Below are positions 41,101-53,210 of a stretch of 64,000 nt of DNA, piece by piece. The position numbers and the translations under genes are program-made. The notes beneath the pieces were generated by a model, which was given only the letters and a program-made list of their open reading frames with translations, made no database searches and was not told the DNA's origin. Within the stretch, counting starts at the first letter, position 1, and every line of letters begins with the position of its first letter. The stretch spans positions 18,908,350-18,972,349 of the forward strand of contig CM055608.1 of assembly GCA_029379385.1 (NCBI GenBank), read 5' to 3'. This stretch comes from Quillaja saponaria (Eukaryota > Streptophyta > Magnoliopsida > Fabales > Quillajaceae).

Positions 41101-41650
41101 AGTTTGCTTCTTTTGGTCTTGGCCCTCAAGTGCACCTACAAAACAAGTTTTACGTGTTGGCTTTTAGTACCCAAGGTTTGTTGGCTCTAGTATCGTTAAG
41201 TTTTTCAACCTTTGATCCTTTAGGGATCCACTTTCATTTGGTGATACCAATAAGATATTTCTTGTAGGGGTAAGATAACACATAATGATCTTTTCTATTA
41301 CATTATGAACATGTAACAGTTTCAAAACTAGATGATGTGCCTTTTGAAAATAATTTTTTGCCTTTTCTTTTCTCTTTGAATTGAAACCAATACCAAATTT
41401 GATGAAAACACATCTTTGACTACCAAGTCTTAGGTCAAGGTTTTTTTTTTTTTCTTTCACAAGCTTTTCCAAGGAATTTGATAAATCAACAACTTCTTTT
41501 TTTCTTTTCAAAACAACATTTTCATTTTTCAAACAAGAAATAAAGTTAGTCTTAGAACTGGCTTCATTTTTCAAAGTTGAGTTTTCAAGTTGTAAAGCTT
41601 CTTTTTTAAATGATTTAGTTTCACTCCTAGCACAAACATTGGATTACAGG
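38120..41650 (-). pseudogene. Sirevirus-like Copia pol (zinc knuckle to RNase H), broken
   Basis: Order on the minus strand: coiled-coil gag end and KFGIGFNSKRKEKAKNYF (41,350); a damaged CCHC knuckle near 41,300, where a stop falls between the first two cysteines and the last Cys is Tyr; protease to GAG-pre-integrase (40,770-41,100; NNVLHVDGLKNNLLSISKLC). The integrase core lies at about 39,950-40,700. Reverse transcriptase (38,613-39,500) has CMDDITIGSTNENLCKDFAK and ELNYFLGLQLKQTKKGIFIN. RNase H (38,120-38,600) has VALSIAEAKYVA and ADIFTKPLSEDRF. Stops and frameshifts occur in every domain. Confidence 0.88.
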
Positions 41651-42110
41651 AATATTACACAAAACTTCACAAACACAACTCTACTAGGGTTTTATCTTTT
41701 TGACATTGACAATGTGATTTCCAAGGCCTTTCAACCAACATGGAGGACCTTAGGCAGTTGGCAATAATTGCTGCCCTCCATGCTATCCTCCATGACCTTC
41801 CTTAAAGTAAAATCCAAGAACTTTTAGGCTTTCGATCATCCTTTCTACCATCAAATTAGTCCCTATCTACTATAAACCTTTACCTACCTCATACAAATTC
41901 TACCCTATCTCCTTATTCAAAACCGTGGCCACACACTACCTTGAATCACTAGTCATCCCATTCGATATCCATAAACACAAAACCCTAAGCACTCGACTAT
42001 CCCTGCAATAAATCCTATTAGCATATATCTTCTCCGTCCTCAAGTTAAAACTTCACATCCAATGGTTTAAGCTCAAGCCGTTTCTTTAGTAAATCTGCCT
42101 AAATAGTCAA

Positions 42111-42795
42111 ATGCATCTTCAAAACCCTAACCCTCAACCCTTTGCATTGGTTGTCTCTCATGGATCATCCACTAATCCCATTATTCCTTCCAAAGAGATT
42201 TCATCATATAGGGGAGTTTCCGTATTTTATTTTACAGTCCAAGATATTGAATCTTTAGCAGCTCCTTTCAAGTTTACGTTGATTGGACTAATTCTCTCAT
42301 GGACAGCCTCCATGGTGGATATTTGAAAAGCCTTTGCTACCATTGGGCTTACAGCTACAGTTTCAATAAGACTTCTTGGTCATAAGCATATTCTAATTGA
42401 ATTTTTTTAATGAGGAACACTTCCAAAGATTATGGTGTAGAGCAGAGCAATGGTATATTCAATGATATCCAATACAGGTCTTTATGTGGACAACTTACTT
42501 TAGACTAGACCAAGAATCATCAATTCTTCTAGTATGGATTAATATTCCAAATTTGCCAATTAACTTTTATTCTAAGGAGAGTTTATTTATAACTGAATGC
42601 ATGATTGGGAAACCTCTTAAGTTGGATGGTGATTCAGCTTCAAGAACTAAACCAAGTATTGCAAGAATATGTGTGGAATTGAATCTTTTAAAACCTATTC
42701 ATGAATGGATTTGGATTGGATGTGGTGTGAGAAAAAGATTCTTCCAACAAGTAAGGTATAAGAGTATGCCACATTATTGTCTCCATTGTTTATGA
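42111..42795 (+). pseudogene. L1 ORF1-like (DUF4283 and zinc-knuckle type)
   Basis: Two frames together resemble the plant L1 ORF1: 42,111-42,326, and 42,484-42,795 with ILLVWINIPNLPINFYSKES, IGKPLKLDGDSASRTKPSIA and RICVELNLLKP. It ends in YKSMPHYCLHCL, the start of a CCHC knuckle (C-x2-C-x3-GHD), which breaks at a stop after CLHCL. ORF1 proteins bind the element RNA. Confidence 0.75.
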
Positions 42796-43857
42796 CGTGG
42801 ACATGATATGTCTAGTTATGAAACACTTCAAGAAAATCAAGAATAGCATGAAATAGTTGCAGATAAGAATCAAGACAAGTTGCAATTCAAGACGCATTAA
42901 GATTCAACCAAAGCAAAAGTTGAAGACAAAAGGAAAACCAAGATCATGCAAGTTTCAAGAAAAGTAATGATTCAACCCAAAGAATCTATCTAATAGCAAA
43001 AAGAAAAGAGCAAGAATGTGGTTAATGGGAGTATTGTACCTCACTCACGGGCTGATCAGTTAATGGTTACAACATTCTTTTGTAGAAGGGGGAGTCCTCT
43101 ATAGCTAAGAATGGTAGTAATTATAGGCAAAACAAAAACACAACTCTTGATGTTCTTGTTCCACTAGTTAATTGCTTTGATGAGCCACGGGTTGATGGTG
43201 TTGAGACTCGGGTTGTTGAGAAAACTCCTTCAAGGGATCCTATTCAAGGGTTGATAGTAGATGTAAGAAAGTATCAAGTAGATTCAACCAAGGAAAGGGA
43301 GGATTATATGAGGTTTTTTGAACAAAGATCCTCTCACTCTTTTGCAAGATAAACATGATAGTAGATATGACAAGAATGATGAATTGTGTGATGTAGAAGA
43401 AGAATTATTAGACAGGTTGGGTATTTTATCTGATGATTTACAAGATAATTTAAATTTTGAAGAAGAAAGTGGGCAAGACTACCAAGGATCCTTTTAAGAT
43501 CCTTTGGTAATTGGTTGTTTTAAGGAAGGTAACAATGCTGCTCCAAAAGGTGGAAATTCAGAGAAAGATTTTATTTTTCAAGTAAGCTGAGAAGGGGTTT
43601 TGGATGGGCTAATAGTTACTGCATTTGAAGGCCCAAAGGATTTTACTATTAATTCTAAGCAAGAATTGGACAGAGTGGTGCATATTTTGAGTCTTTCTCC
43701 TAAAAGCCTGAAACATAGTCCGAAAGCTTCCAGTGGAGACAACCTTTAAATTTTGCCAGTGATATTAGTTCTATTTAGCTAGATTAGAGCGTAAGAAGGC
43801 TTCCATGGGTAAACCTCCCAGTAAGGACAACGATAATTTTCCTTCTACTAATACTGA

Positions 43858-46800
43858 ATGATTGATTTATTTAATTGGAATGATAGAGGGATAAGGAATG
43901 TTAGAACAAGGCGTAGACTTCATAAATTGACAAATATGTATTATTCCTCTTTCGTAGCTATTTCGGAACCTAAAAGTTTGTTAGATGATTTGAAAGAGTT
44001 AGAACATTATTGTGGTTCTTCTAATTCTCTTTCTAATAAGGATAACAATTTATGATTGTTTTGGGAAGATTTTTTTTTATGTAAGATTGTCTTGAATTTA
44101 GGTCAGCAAATTACCTTAAAGGTAATGCTTAACCAAGTAAGCTCTCCAATTTCCTTACTTTAGTTTATGCTAAGTGTACTAGGGTGGCTCATGGATTTAT
44201 GGGATGATTTGATGGAGGTTAGTAGTATAGTGGGGCAGTTTGGTTGGTTGGTTAAAGGTGATTTTAATTGTACTCTCAATCAAGATGAAGCTTCAGGTGT
44301 TTATTCAAGATTTAATTCTGAATCTGCCTCTGACTTTATAGGTACTCTAGTTGTTTGTGATCTTTATGAAGTAACTTTCTCAAGTTCTTTGTTCACTTGG
44401 ACTAATAAAAGAGAAAGCTTGGCTCAAATTCTTAAAAGGTTGGACCATTTCTTTATGAATTCTAATTGCTATGACGTTGATTTTTATGTCACTCAACTTA
44501 ACAAGAAGTACTTTGATCATAACCCTTTTAAAGCTTGAAGTGAAAGTTTAGGGGATTATTTATAAAGTGCCTTTTAGGTTCTTGAATATTTGGAGTAGGC
44601 ACCATACTTTCATGACAATGGTGTAGTAGTCTTAGGAGGAAGCTTTTAGTTGTAACCCAATGTATGTGCTGAGTGCTAAATTAAACCGTTTGAAGAAAGC
44701 TTTGTGTACTTGGAATAAAGGAGTGTTTGATCGAATTCAAGATAGAGTTAAACATTTCTTGAGGAGGAGCTTAATATGCAGGAGGAATTTTGGTGTCAAA
44801 AGTCTTCTTTCAAATGGCTTAGAGAGGGTGATTGATGCACCAAGTTCTTTCATTCCATGGCTAAAGCTAAAATGAGTCGCATTTCAATTCATAAAATCGA
44901 ATGCATCGGGATCTTGGTTAGATAAAAGTGATGATATTGAAATGGAGGCAATCAATCATTTTTTGCATCTTTATGCGAGCAAGGTACTTGTCTTGATACT
45001 CACTTTTTTGATTACATTCCTACTTTGGTTACTTCTGTGCATAATGAACTTCTCAGTAAGTTTCCTATAGGGGGTGAGATAAAATATGATGTTTTTCATT
45101 TAGGTCAAAATAGTGTAGCTGGTCCGAATGGATTCAATAGGCATTTTTTTCATTTCTTGTTGGCCTATCATTTTGAGGGATATTATTCAGGCTATACAAT
45201 ATTTCTTTTCTTGTGGTGAGTTGAGCAAGTGTGTTAGTAGCACTGTGATAGTGTTGTTGCCTAAGGTTGATTCTCCTCAATCTTTTCCTAATATGCAGCC
45301 TATAAGCTTATGCAACTTTTCCTCTATAATTATTTCTCACATCTTGGTACACTGGTTAAGTTTGATTTCACTGTGATTTAATTCTTGAGGAACAAAATGG
45401 CTTTATAAGATGTAGAAGTATAATCATGATGTGGCTTTGGCTCAAGAATTAGTTCATGATCTTCACAAAAAGGTTTTAAGGGATAATGCTAACTTTAAAC
45501 TTGATATGGCTAAGACTTATGAATGAGTTAATTGGCTTTTCTTGATTTTCATGTTGCGAAAGTTTGGCTTTTGTGAGTATTGGATTGATCTTATTTGGCA
45601 CATGATATAAAGTCCGTGGTACTTTATTTTTGTTAAAAACAAAAATACAGGTTTTTTTTATTCTAGTAGAGGCCTCAACAAGGGGATCTTATGTCTCCTA
45701 TGTTATTCATTTTAGCCTCCGCAGTTTTGAGTCAAGGTATGAAGCAGCATATGCCTACAGGTATAGTTGATTATTATTAGTGCTCCGAAAGTTTCTCATC
45801 TTTCTTTTGTAGATGATGTAATGATTTTCTCCACCGGGAGGAAAACATCTTATGAGAATCTTATGCATTTATTGAATGATTATGAAGCAAATTCAGGTCA
45901 GTTGGTTAGTAGGCAAAAGAGTTGTTTTATAACAAGCACAAAGGTTACCTCTCAATAGATTCAAGTTATCAAGAAGGCTACTAGTTTTTGGCAGTAGTAG
46001 CTTCCTGTAGTCTACTTGGGATGCCCCCTTTTTGTTGAGGGAAAGAAAGTTTCTCTTTTTTCTAATATGGTTGCTAAAATCTAGTTGAGAATATCTTCAT
46101 GGCCCTCCAAATTTCTTTCTCGAGGTAGCAGGTTAGTTTTCAATAAGCATGTTCTTAATTTCATGCATTTATACCTTATGAATGCTTTAAATCCTTTTAA
46201 GGCTGTGAATTTGAAAATTGAGAATGCTTTGGCTAATTTTTTTTAGGGTGTCAAAGAGGGAAAAAGGAAACTTCATTAGTGTTCTTGGAAAAAAGTGTGT
46301 TTACCTATTCAGGAAGGAGGTCTTAGAATTCAAGCTTTAGTTAATTTCTCTACTACTTTCTCTATGAAGCTTTGATTTGGCTTATGGAAAGGTCAGTCTT
46401 TATGGTCTCATTTTATGTTGGCTAAGTATTGTAAAACATGCATCATGTTATGGTGAATCCTTCTTATTTTTCTCCTACGTGGAGATGCATAGCTGCTTGT
46501 AAAAATCTGATAGAACCTAATTTAGTTTGGAATGTTAGTAAAGGCTCAGTTAATTTTTGGTATGATCAATGGTATGAGCTTAGGCTTATTTATTTACTTA
46601 TTCAGTAGGTTCCCAGGGTGATTTACTGTTAGTTGAATATGTTCATTTGCCTAGTAAGAAGTAAGATCTCCTTCTGACTATTGTACGTCAAAAGGTTGAA
46701 GATCAGCCCTTGGCTGATGTGGATGATGTTTTAATTTGGTCAATTGATAAAGCAAGGCTTTTTTCTACTTCTTCATCTAGGGAAGTAATTTGGCAAAGTA

Positions 46801-47880
46801 GTTCTTCAATGCTTTTCATGGAGAATTCTTGGAATCCTTTCCTACCGATTAAAATATATATTTTCTTTTGAAAATTATGGTTTGGTTACTTAGCTTCGAA
46901 CATTACAATTGTGAGGTTTAATGTTGCTATGGGAGTTTACTGTCATTGTTATGTTCATCATGACGTGAAAACTTTTAGCCACCTTTTTAAATCCTCGCAA
47001 GTAGCAAGGGAAGTATGGCTTTTTTTCTATGCATTGCTTTGATATTGATTTCAAGCAGTGCCTATTCATGATATGTTTAATATTTGATGCCATCAAGGTG
47101 TTAATTCCTTTGCAAGCTATTTAAAGAGCAATAATTCCTTGCTTAACTGTCTAGGAGATTTAGAAAGTTAAGAATGCAAAAGAGTTTAATAACATTACCA
47201 TGAGCTCATTCAGTTTTTTCAAACAAATCTTAAAGATGCTTAGGTTGATTCTCTCGTTATTAAAAAGAAAAGTAAAGGTGAGTTTGAAGGATTCTTTTCA
47301 GGTCCCTTTTTTTTTTCTTAGTTTACCTAAGTGCATGTTCTTATAAAGAGTCATTATATTAAAGTGACAGCCACCTCCTCCTTTTTTTAATTAAACTTAA
47401 TTGTGATGGTTGTTCACTGGGAAACCTGGGTGAAGCTACTATGGAAGGTATCATTAGATCTTTATAAGGTGATTTTCTTTTAGCTTATAGGTCATATTTG
47501 GGGATTTAAACAAACATGGTGTTTGAATTTGAAGCTTTATTAGATGGTTTAAAGGTTTGTGTTTCTGAGGGATATGTGAATATGATTATGAATTGTGATT
47601 CCATATCCCTTGTGAATTGCTTAAACTGTATGATTAATCCTGTATGGAGACTTTTTGGAAAGTTTTGGGAGTTGAAACACTTATTGCAAGTTTTGATTGT
47701 AAAGGTTTATCATTGTTGTATAGAAGTAATGCTGTTGAAGACTTGATTGCTAACCTTGCTTGTGATTTAAAGATGAGGATCTCTTGGACTTCTTTTAATA
47801 GTCTTCTGCTACAAGTTCATAGGATTATTAATTTTAATAAGCAGCAAACTCCTTATGTTATGATTGTTGCTAACAATTAG
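43858..47880 (+). pseudogene. L1 ORF2: endonuclease, reverse transcriptase, RNase H, broken
   Basis: Endonuclease: LFNWNDRGIRNVRTRRRLHK (43,864), VKGDFNCTLNQDEASGVYSR (44,250) and LDHFFMN. Reverse transcriptase: SVAGPNGFNRHFFHF (45,112), VIVLLPKVDSPQSFPNMQPI (45,250) and SFVDDVMIFSTGRKTSYENL (45,795), where the catalytic FADD is FVDD. A zinc-type C-terminal region follows at about 46,700-47,050. Then comes an RNase H-like end, VFEFEALLDGLKVCVSEGYV and MNCDSISLVNCL (47,516-47,620). At least ten stops or shifts separate the parts. Confidence 0.82.
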
Positions 47881-48021
47881 GCAAGTATAGGTTTATAAAT
47901 ATTTGTGTCATAGGATAGTACCTTAAGTTTATGTTTTGTGCTTTAATATTTGTAAGTTTTTGGTTTAGATTCAACTTTGACAAAGTCTTGTTATGTTAAA
48001 AAAAATAATAAATTAATAAAA

Positions 48022-48050
48022 ATTTAACGACTTGCCTACGTCCTAATTAA

Positions 48051-48081
<31 letters not shown>

Positions 48082-48184
48082 TTATGCATTTCATTTATTT
48101 ATTTATTATATATATATAAACTTCATTTTTAGTTGAAAGAGCTACAACAACTATTTTTTAAGTTTTAATTTCAACATATGCTTT
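48022..48184. repeat. Poly-T tract and AT-rich flank beyond the L1 tail
   Basis: A run of 27 T at 48,057-48,083 is followed by ATTT and TATA repeats. On the Sirevirus strand this is poly-A, so it could be the A tail of a small element inserted on the minus strand, or plain slippage. Sirevirus gag resumes only from about 48,185, so about 160 bases here are unassigned. Confidence 0.5.
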
Positions 48185-49315
48185 TTTTGTAGTTTAAAAC
48201 CAATTCAACAAAAGCTTTATCTAAATCAAAGTCAAATTCATCATCTGAAAAATCACTTACCTTATTATTGAGTTGAGCCATGAGGCAAAGGTTGGCGATT
48301 TCCTCATCACTTTCACTGCTTGAGGAGGTGTCACCATCATCATCACAAGTGACATAAGCGTTCTTCTTTCTTATGTCTTTGCTATTTTTCTTTAATTGTG
48401 AAAATTTTTATTAGTAATGACTAGGCTAGTTGCATTCACATCACACGACAACATCAACTTTGGGAGGATCGGTTTTCTTGATATTCTTGATGAATGGCTT
48501 TTTCCCTTTCTTGCCTCTTTTGAACATCCTTTAAATCTTCATGTAAGTATGGAAAGTTCCTCGTCATCACTATTGTCTTCATCATCTGATTATTTTGCAG
48601 CTAAAGCTTTGAAGGCTAGATTTTTTCGTTTCTGTTTATCATCTCTATTAGCATCCAAAGTATGCTTTTGAGTCATGAGTAAGCCTTAAAGCACCTCAAT
48701 AGTGAATTTTGTGAGATTCTTTCCTTCAATTATAGGTGTAGCTTTTGGTTCCCATGCTTTAGGTCCTTAGAGTCTTTCTCACCATTTATTCATATGTATA
48801 CTTTTTGACAATCCATGTAGAGTGTTGGTGATGACATTAAAATGATCAAACATTTCATTGATGGTCTTATCATACCTCATTTTAAATAACTTGTAGATGT
48901 GAACAAGTAGACTAATCTCAGAATTCTTCACTTGACTAGTTCCTTCATAGGTAACTTTAATTTTCTTCTAAATTTTTTGTGCAGTTTCACTACCAAACAT
49001 ACGATTATGCAAATTATAAGATATACCATATATTAAAATGTTCCTAGCTTTTTCGTTAACTTGAACAAGTTCCATATCCTCTCTTTAGTCTAATCCTTTT
49101 CATATTTAGGACTATCTTGAGCAACTTTTGGAACATTAGGACCATGTTCAATAACTTTCCAGCTATTTAAATCGATACTACGAATGAGAATTTTCATTGT
49201 GTATTTCCAATAAGTATAATTTGAACCATCTAAAAGAGTAGGTCTTGAACCATCTAAAAAAGTAGGTCTTTTAATAGCATGTTCCTCAAGGAAAACAATC
49301 TTGGTGCTTGCCATG
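48185..49315 (-). pseudogene. Sirevirus-like gag, N-terminal part
   Basis: The start at 49,315 gives MASTKIVFLEEHAIKRPTFL, then LDGSNYTYWKYTMKILIRSI and DLNSWKVIEHGPNVPK, the standard Copia gag opening. Later parts include KRKNLAFKALAA then SDDEDNSDDEEL (about 48,570-48,640), and an acidic stretch ending EEIANLCLMA (about 48,280). A 24-bp tandem duplication adds a second RPTxLDGS unit. Stops and shifts are present. Confidence 0.82.
49222..49269. repeat. 24-bp tandem duplication in gag
   Basis: TGAACCATCTAAAAGAGTAG plus GTCT at 49,222-49,245 is repeated with one change at 49,246-49,269. On the minus strand it doubles RPTFLDGS into RPTFLDGSRPTLLDGS. It is in frame, so it may have arisen while the element was active. 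Confidence 0.85.
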
Positions 49316-49390
49316 GAACTTTTCACAATAGCTATTAAGCTTGAGTACGAGACAAAAATCTGACACCAATTCTCTGAACTCAACACATCA

Positions 49391-49439
49391 TATATATATA
49401 TATATATATATAGTTATCTAGGAGGCTACCAAACAAGAG
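49391..49439. repeat. TA microsatellite at the join of two Copia elements
   Basis: TATATA repeat (about 49,391-49,412) and a short flank. It lies between the Sirevirus-like element on the minus strand and a Copia fragment on the plus strand. The 5' LTRs expected on both sides are missing. Confidence 0.6.
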
Positions 49440-52353
49440 TGATGTTACATTGCTAGTTGATAGCGCTTGCAACAACTAGGAAAAGTATAGTTTCTGTCAA
49501 GACTAAAAGAGGTAAGAAATTCATTAAAAATTTCCTCTTAGTTCCCAGTTTAGCACACTATCTACTAAGTGTTAGTCAAATGATAGAACATGGCAATACA
49601 CTACACTTTGAAGGAGATACATGTACGATATATAAGAAAATTGATAAAAGCCTACAGATAGCTACATTCAATATGAGGAATAGAAATTTTCCATTCTAGT
49701 GGATGTATGCTACAAATATAGCCATGAAAGCTCAAATTTATGATTCGTGATTGTGGCACGGGAGGTTTGGACATTTCAATTTTTTAGAGATGAAGACTCT
49801 TTACGAAAAGAGTATGATGAGAGATTTTCCAATTATAAATGAAATTGAAAAAGTTTGTGAACATTGTATGCTCGAGAAACAACAAAAGGCAACCATTTCC
49901 TTCCGAAAGCACATGGAGGGCTAGGAAACCACTGGAGCTCATGCTTACAAATGTATGTAGTTTGATGAGAACTCCTATAGATAGTCAAAATAGGTACATT
50001 ATTCTATTCATAGATGACTATTCTAGAATGACATGGGTCTACTTTATGCGAAAAAGTTCTAAAGTATTCAAAATATTTAGAACATTCAAGACTCTTATGG
50101 AGAACAGAGTGGTCATAAAATCAAGATGTTAAGGAGTGATAGAAGTACTAAATATATCTCTAACTGAATTCAATAAGTTCTGCAAAGATGAAAGAGTCGA
50201 GCATCAACTGACTATCGGATATGCACTAGAACAAAAGAGTTTTCAAAAGGAAAAATAGAACTGTAATAGAGATGGCGAGATCGATGCTAAGAGATAAAGG
50301 CCTTCATAATAAGTTTTGACTGAAGTAGTATATATTGCAATCTATCTATTGAACAAGTGTCCAACTAAAATGGTGGAAAATAAAATACCAATTGAAGCTT
50401 GGTGTGGTAAGAAGCTTTCAACAAAAAATTTAGAGTCTTTGGCTACATATGCTACATCCATATTCCTCATCTATAAAGAAGCAAGCTTGATGTTAAAAGC
50501 GAGAAAGGAATATTCTTAGGTTATAGCACTTGATCAAAAGCCTATCAAATCTACAATTTAAATACAAAGAAGTTGGTAATCAGCCTAGATGTATAGTTTG
50601 ATGAAAATGCTTTATGCAATTCAAATGATGCAAAAAATATCACAGAAACTATTCAACAACCACCAGTTTAAAAAATACGTGAAATTACAAATGAAGCTAT
50701 TACAGCTCTTCCAAAGTCACCAAGATATTTTTCTAAAGAAGGCTCTAGCTTAGAATCACCTCCAAAGAGAATGAGGCTGATTATTGAAATATGTGAAACA
50801 TGCAACTGTACTATCTTGGAGCCTGAATGCTTCGAAGTAGCACTAATGAAAGAAGATTGGATGCAAGCTATGAATGAAGAACTAAATAAAAATGATTGAG
50901 AAAAATTAAACTTACGAACTTGTAGAGCGATGGAAAGAAAATGAGATCATTGGAGTTAAGTGGGTCTACAAAACAAAACTTAAACCTAATGGTTCAATTT
51001 TATTTAAAAAAAAAAAAGGCAAGATTGATCGTTAAGAGCGACTCCTAACTTCTAGGTATCGACTATAATGAAACTTTTGCTTATGTTGCACAAAGAGATA
51101 CTATTTAAGTTTTAATTGTACTAACTACAAAGAATGAATTGAGAATACATCAAATATATGCCAAATCCATATTCTTAAATGAAGTACTAGAAGAAGAGAT
51201 CTATGAAGAGCATCCACAAAGATTCATGATAAAAGGAGAAAAGGATAAAGTCTATAAACTAAAGAAAGCTCTATATGGGTCAAAGCAAGCATCATGAGGA
51301 TAGTGTGGTTGTATCAACAGATACTTTGTCGATCATGGTTTTAGGAGGAGTAAGAGTGAACTAACTTTATACATTAAGACCCAATGTAACTCTGACACCT
51401 TCAATGTTTCTCTGTATGGAGATGATTTTATCTACAAAGGGAACAATAAGAAGGTACTTTAAGAATTCAAGGAGGATATGATGAAATCTTATGAAATGAC
51501 TGACTTGGGTTTGCTACACTACTTTCTTGGTATAGAAATAAGCCAAGGAAAAGACGAAATATTAATATCATAAAAGAGTTACACAGAGACTTTGCTAAAG
51601 AAGTTCAACATGAATGGTTGCAAGCTTGTGTCTACTCCTCTCATTGCTAATCAAAAACTAAGAAATGATAATGAAGTTGACAAAGAGATGTCTCTCGCTA
51701 TAGAAGCCTTATGGGAAGCTTCTCTATCTCACTGCTACAAGGTCGAGTGTCACTAAAAGATTCATACAAAGTCCTTATCAAATTCACTATGGAGCCACAT
51801 AAAGTAGTCTAAGGTATCTACAAGGTATTAAAGGTTATGGAATATTGTACAAGCTTATTGATGACTTAAAATTATTCGGATATAATAATAGTGATTAGGA
51901 TGGTCAGTGGATGATTTGAAGAGTACCTCAGGCTATGTTTCACATTGAGACTTGGATTCTTCTCTTAGTCATAAAAAAAGCAAGAATCTGTGGCACAATC
52001 ATTAGCGGAAGCAGATTACTTAGCCGTTACAGCTTTAACTAATTTAATTATGCTATATGGCTTTAAAGAATATTATAAGATATTGGCGAACAACAAAATG
52101 ATCCAACTGAAATTTTTTGTGCTAACAAATGAAGTATTTTTATGAATAAATATCCAGTGTTTCATAATAGGAAAAAGCATATAGCAATCAAGCACCATGT
52201 GATACAGAAGGCTAAGACAACCAAAGAGACCGAGCTCAAGTACTACAAAATGGATCTGCAAGTTGCAGACATTTTCACTAAAGCACTTCCAAGAACAAAG
52301 TTCATATGGTTACGAGAATTGCTTGGAGTATTTGAGAAAGCACATTAGGGGAG
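49440..52353 (+). pseudogene. Copia pol fragment, plus strand (PR to RNase H)
   Basis: It opens inside the protease-GAG-pre-integrase region: LLVDSACNN-like sequence, NFLLVPSLAHYLLSVSQMIE, then IMHDSWLWHGRFGHF-like sequence near 49,745. Integrase follows with YIILFIDDYSRMTWVYFMRK (50,000) and EVVYIAIYLLNKCPTKMVEN (50,320). Reverse transcriptase has KWVYKTKLKPNG (50,960), LYGDDFIYKGN where the motif is normally Y-x-DD (51,412), and LLHYFLGIEISQGKDEILIS (51,513). RNase H ends with IAIKHHVIQKAKTTKETELK and DLQVADIFTKALPRTKFIWL (52,250). Gag is absent and stops are frequent. Confidence 0.88.
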
Positions 52354-52694
52354 TGTTAAAATAATACACTTTCTAGAAACTTAGAATAATTTAGAAACAA
52401 ATAAAAGCCTAAAAGTATCTACCTGTGTTGGTTAAGTCTATGTAATTACTTAGTGTCAAGAAATATCTCCTATAGCAGTAAGATTTTTATAACTAAGAGT
52501 CATGTATGTTTGTTGAAATGTCTAGAGAATTATAGAAAATACTTAGGCGGCGGACAATGCCTATAAATAGGCTAAGTGGGCATTTTGTAAGGTAAGCTAA
52601 CAAAGCTAAAATCATAAGCCTCTTGTATCCAATTTCTACTTTAATACAACTATTATTTTCTCTAAGTCTTTGAGTTCTAATATTTCCTCTTACA
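52354..52694 (+). repeat. 3' LTR of the plus-strand Copia element
   Basis: A purine tract (TTAGGGGAG, 52,345-52,353) leads into TGTTAAAATAATACACTTTC, a typical Copia LTR start. A TATA-like box (CCTATAAATAGGC, 52,560) gives a promoter. The likely end is CTCTTACA at 52,694, so TGTTA...TTACA. No second LTR exists upstream, so the element is 5' truncated. Confidence 0.75.
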
Positions 52695-52959
52695 TACTAA
52701 AATTCTACTTTCCAAATATCAAGCCTCCAATACAAAACTATCCCACCTAAATTCGAAATTTACTAATCAACTAATTTAACCTACCTCACAAAACTAACAA
52801 CTTCTCACATCTATGTCTAAAACTATGGTAGAAGATGAACCATGAAACTTGACAACTCTCATAAAAATATCTTAGGTATATGTGATGCATCAGTTACTAC
52901 ATGTAATGAAATAAGCAATCTTAGTGAAACTGGCAAGTACAACAAGTATACTATTATAA
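52695..52959. other. Unassigned DNA between two Copia LTRs
   Basis: About 265 bases of AT-rich sequence between the 3' LTR at 52,694 and the next LTR at 52,960. It resembles neither and may be old target DNA. I see no gene. Confidence 0.4.
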
Positions 52960-53210
52960 TGTCCATTAGAAAAAAAGCAGTAAAACAAGAAAAAAAAAAT
53001 TCACAAGCTTTAAGGCGTGTTGATAATAAACACTTTCTTTCAAAAGATATTGACTACAATCTCTTTTGGGGGTGCAGTTCAATTTCCTTCCAGTATACAA
53101 CAAAGCCTTTAGAAATCCTGATGACAATTGCTATATTAAAAGCCAGTATTTATACGTCTTGTTTTCAGTAGTTATACTTTAACAGTCTTGCAATTTAATT
53201 CAAAGGATGC
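52960..53210 (-). repeat. 3' LTR of Copia element, distal part
   Basis: Matches 63,025-63,268 of the 5' LTR. It ends at the GATGC copy (53,206-53,210), where the nested element starts. Confidence 0.85.

Larger units (their letters stand above)
41656..48021 (+). mobile_element. L1-type plant LINE inserted in Sirevirus gag
   Basis: A non-LTR element of about 6.4 kb on the plus strand, the usual plant L1 size. It has a gag-like first ORF, then endonuclease, reverse transcriptase and a C-terminal RNase H, and ends in an A-rich tail (47,998-48,021). Sirevirus gag coding is found on both sides in the opposite strand, so the L1 is the later arrival. The exact 5' end and target duplication could not be fixed; 41,656 is where Sirevirus coding stops. 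Confidence 0.8.
36961..49390 (-). mobile_element. Sirevirus-like Copia element, interrupted by a LINE
   Basis: On the minus strand: a primer site like tRNA-Met (TTGGTGTCAGA, near 49,360) just before the gag start at 49,315; gag (48,185-49,315); zinc knuckle, protease, integrase, reverse transcriptase and RNase H (38,120-41,650); then an extra coding region (36,961-37,724). A plant L1 splits gag between about 41,655 and 48,020. Neither LTR is clear: the left side meets the LTR of another element at 36,960 and the right side stops at a TA repeat (49,391-49,412). The order and the sequence motifs point to the Sirevirus (Maximus/SIRE) branch of Copia. Confidence 0.8.

Noticed and set aside
48417..48671. 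Plus-strand frame with poly-Ser run
   Set aside because: It is the antisense of the acidic SDDEDNSDDEE stretch of gag.
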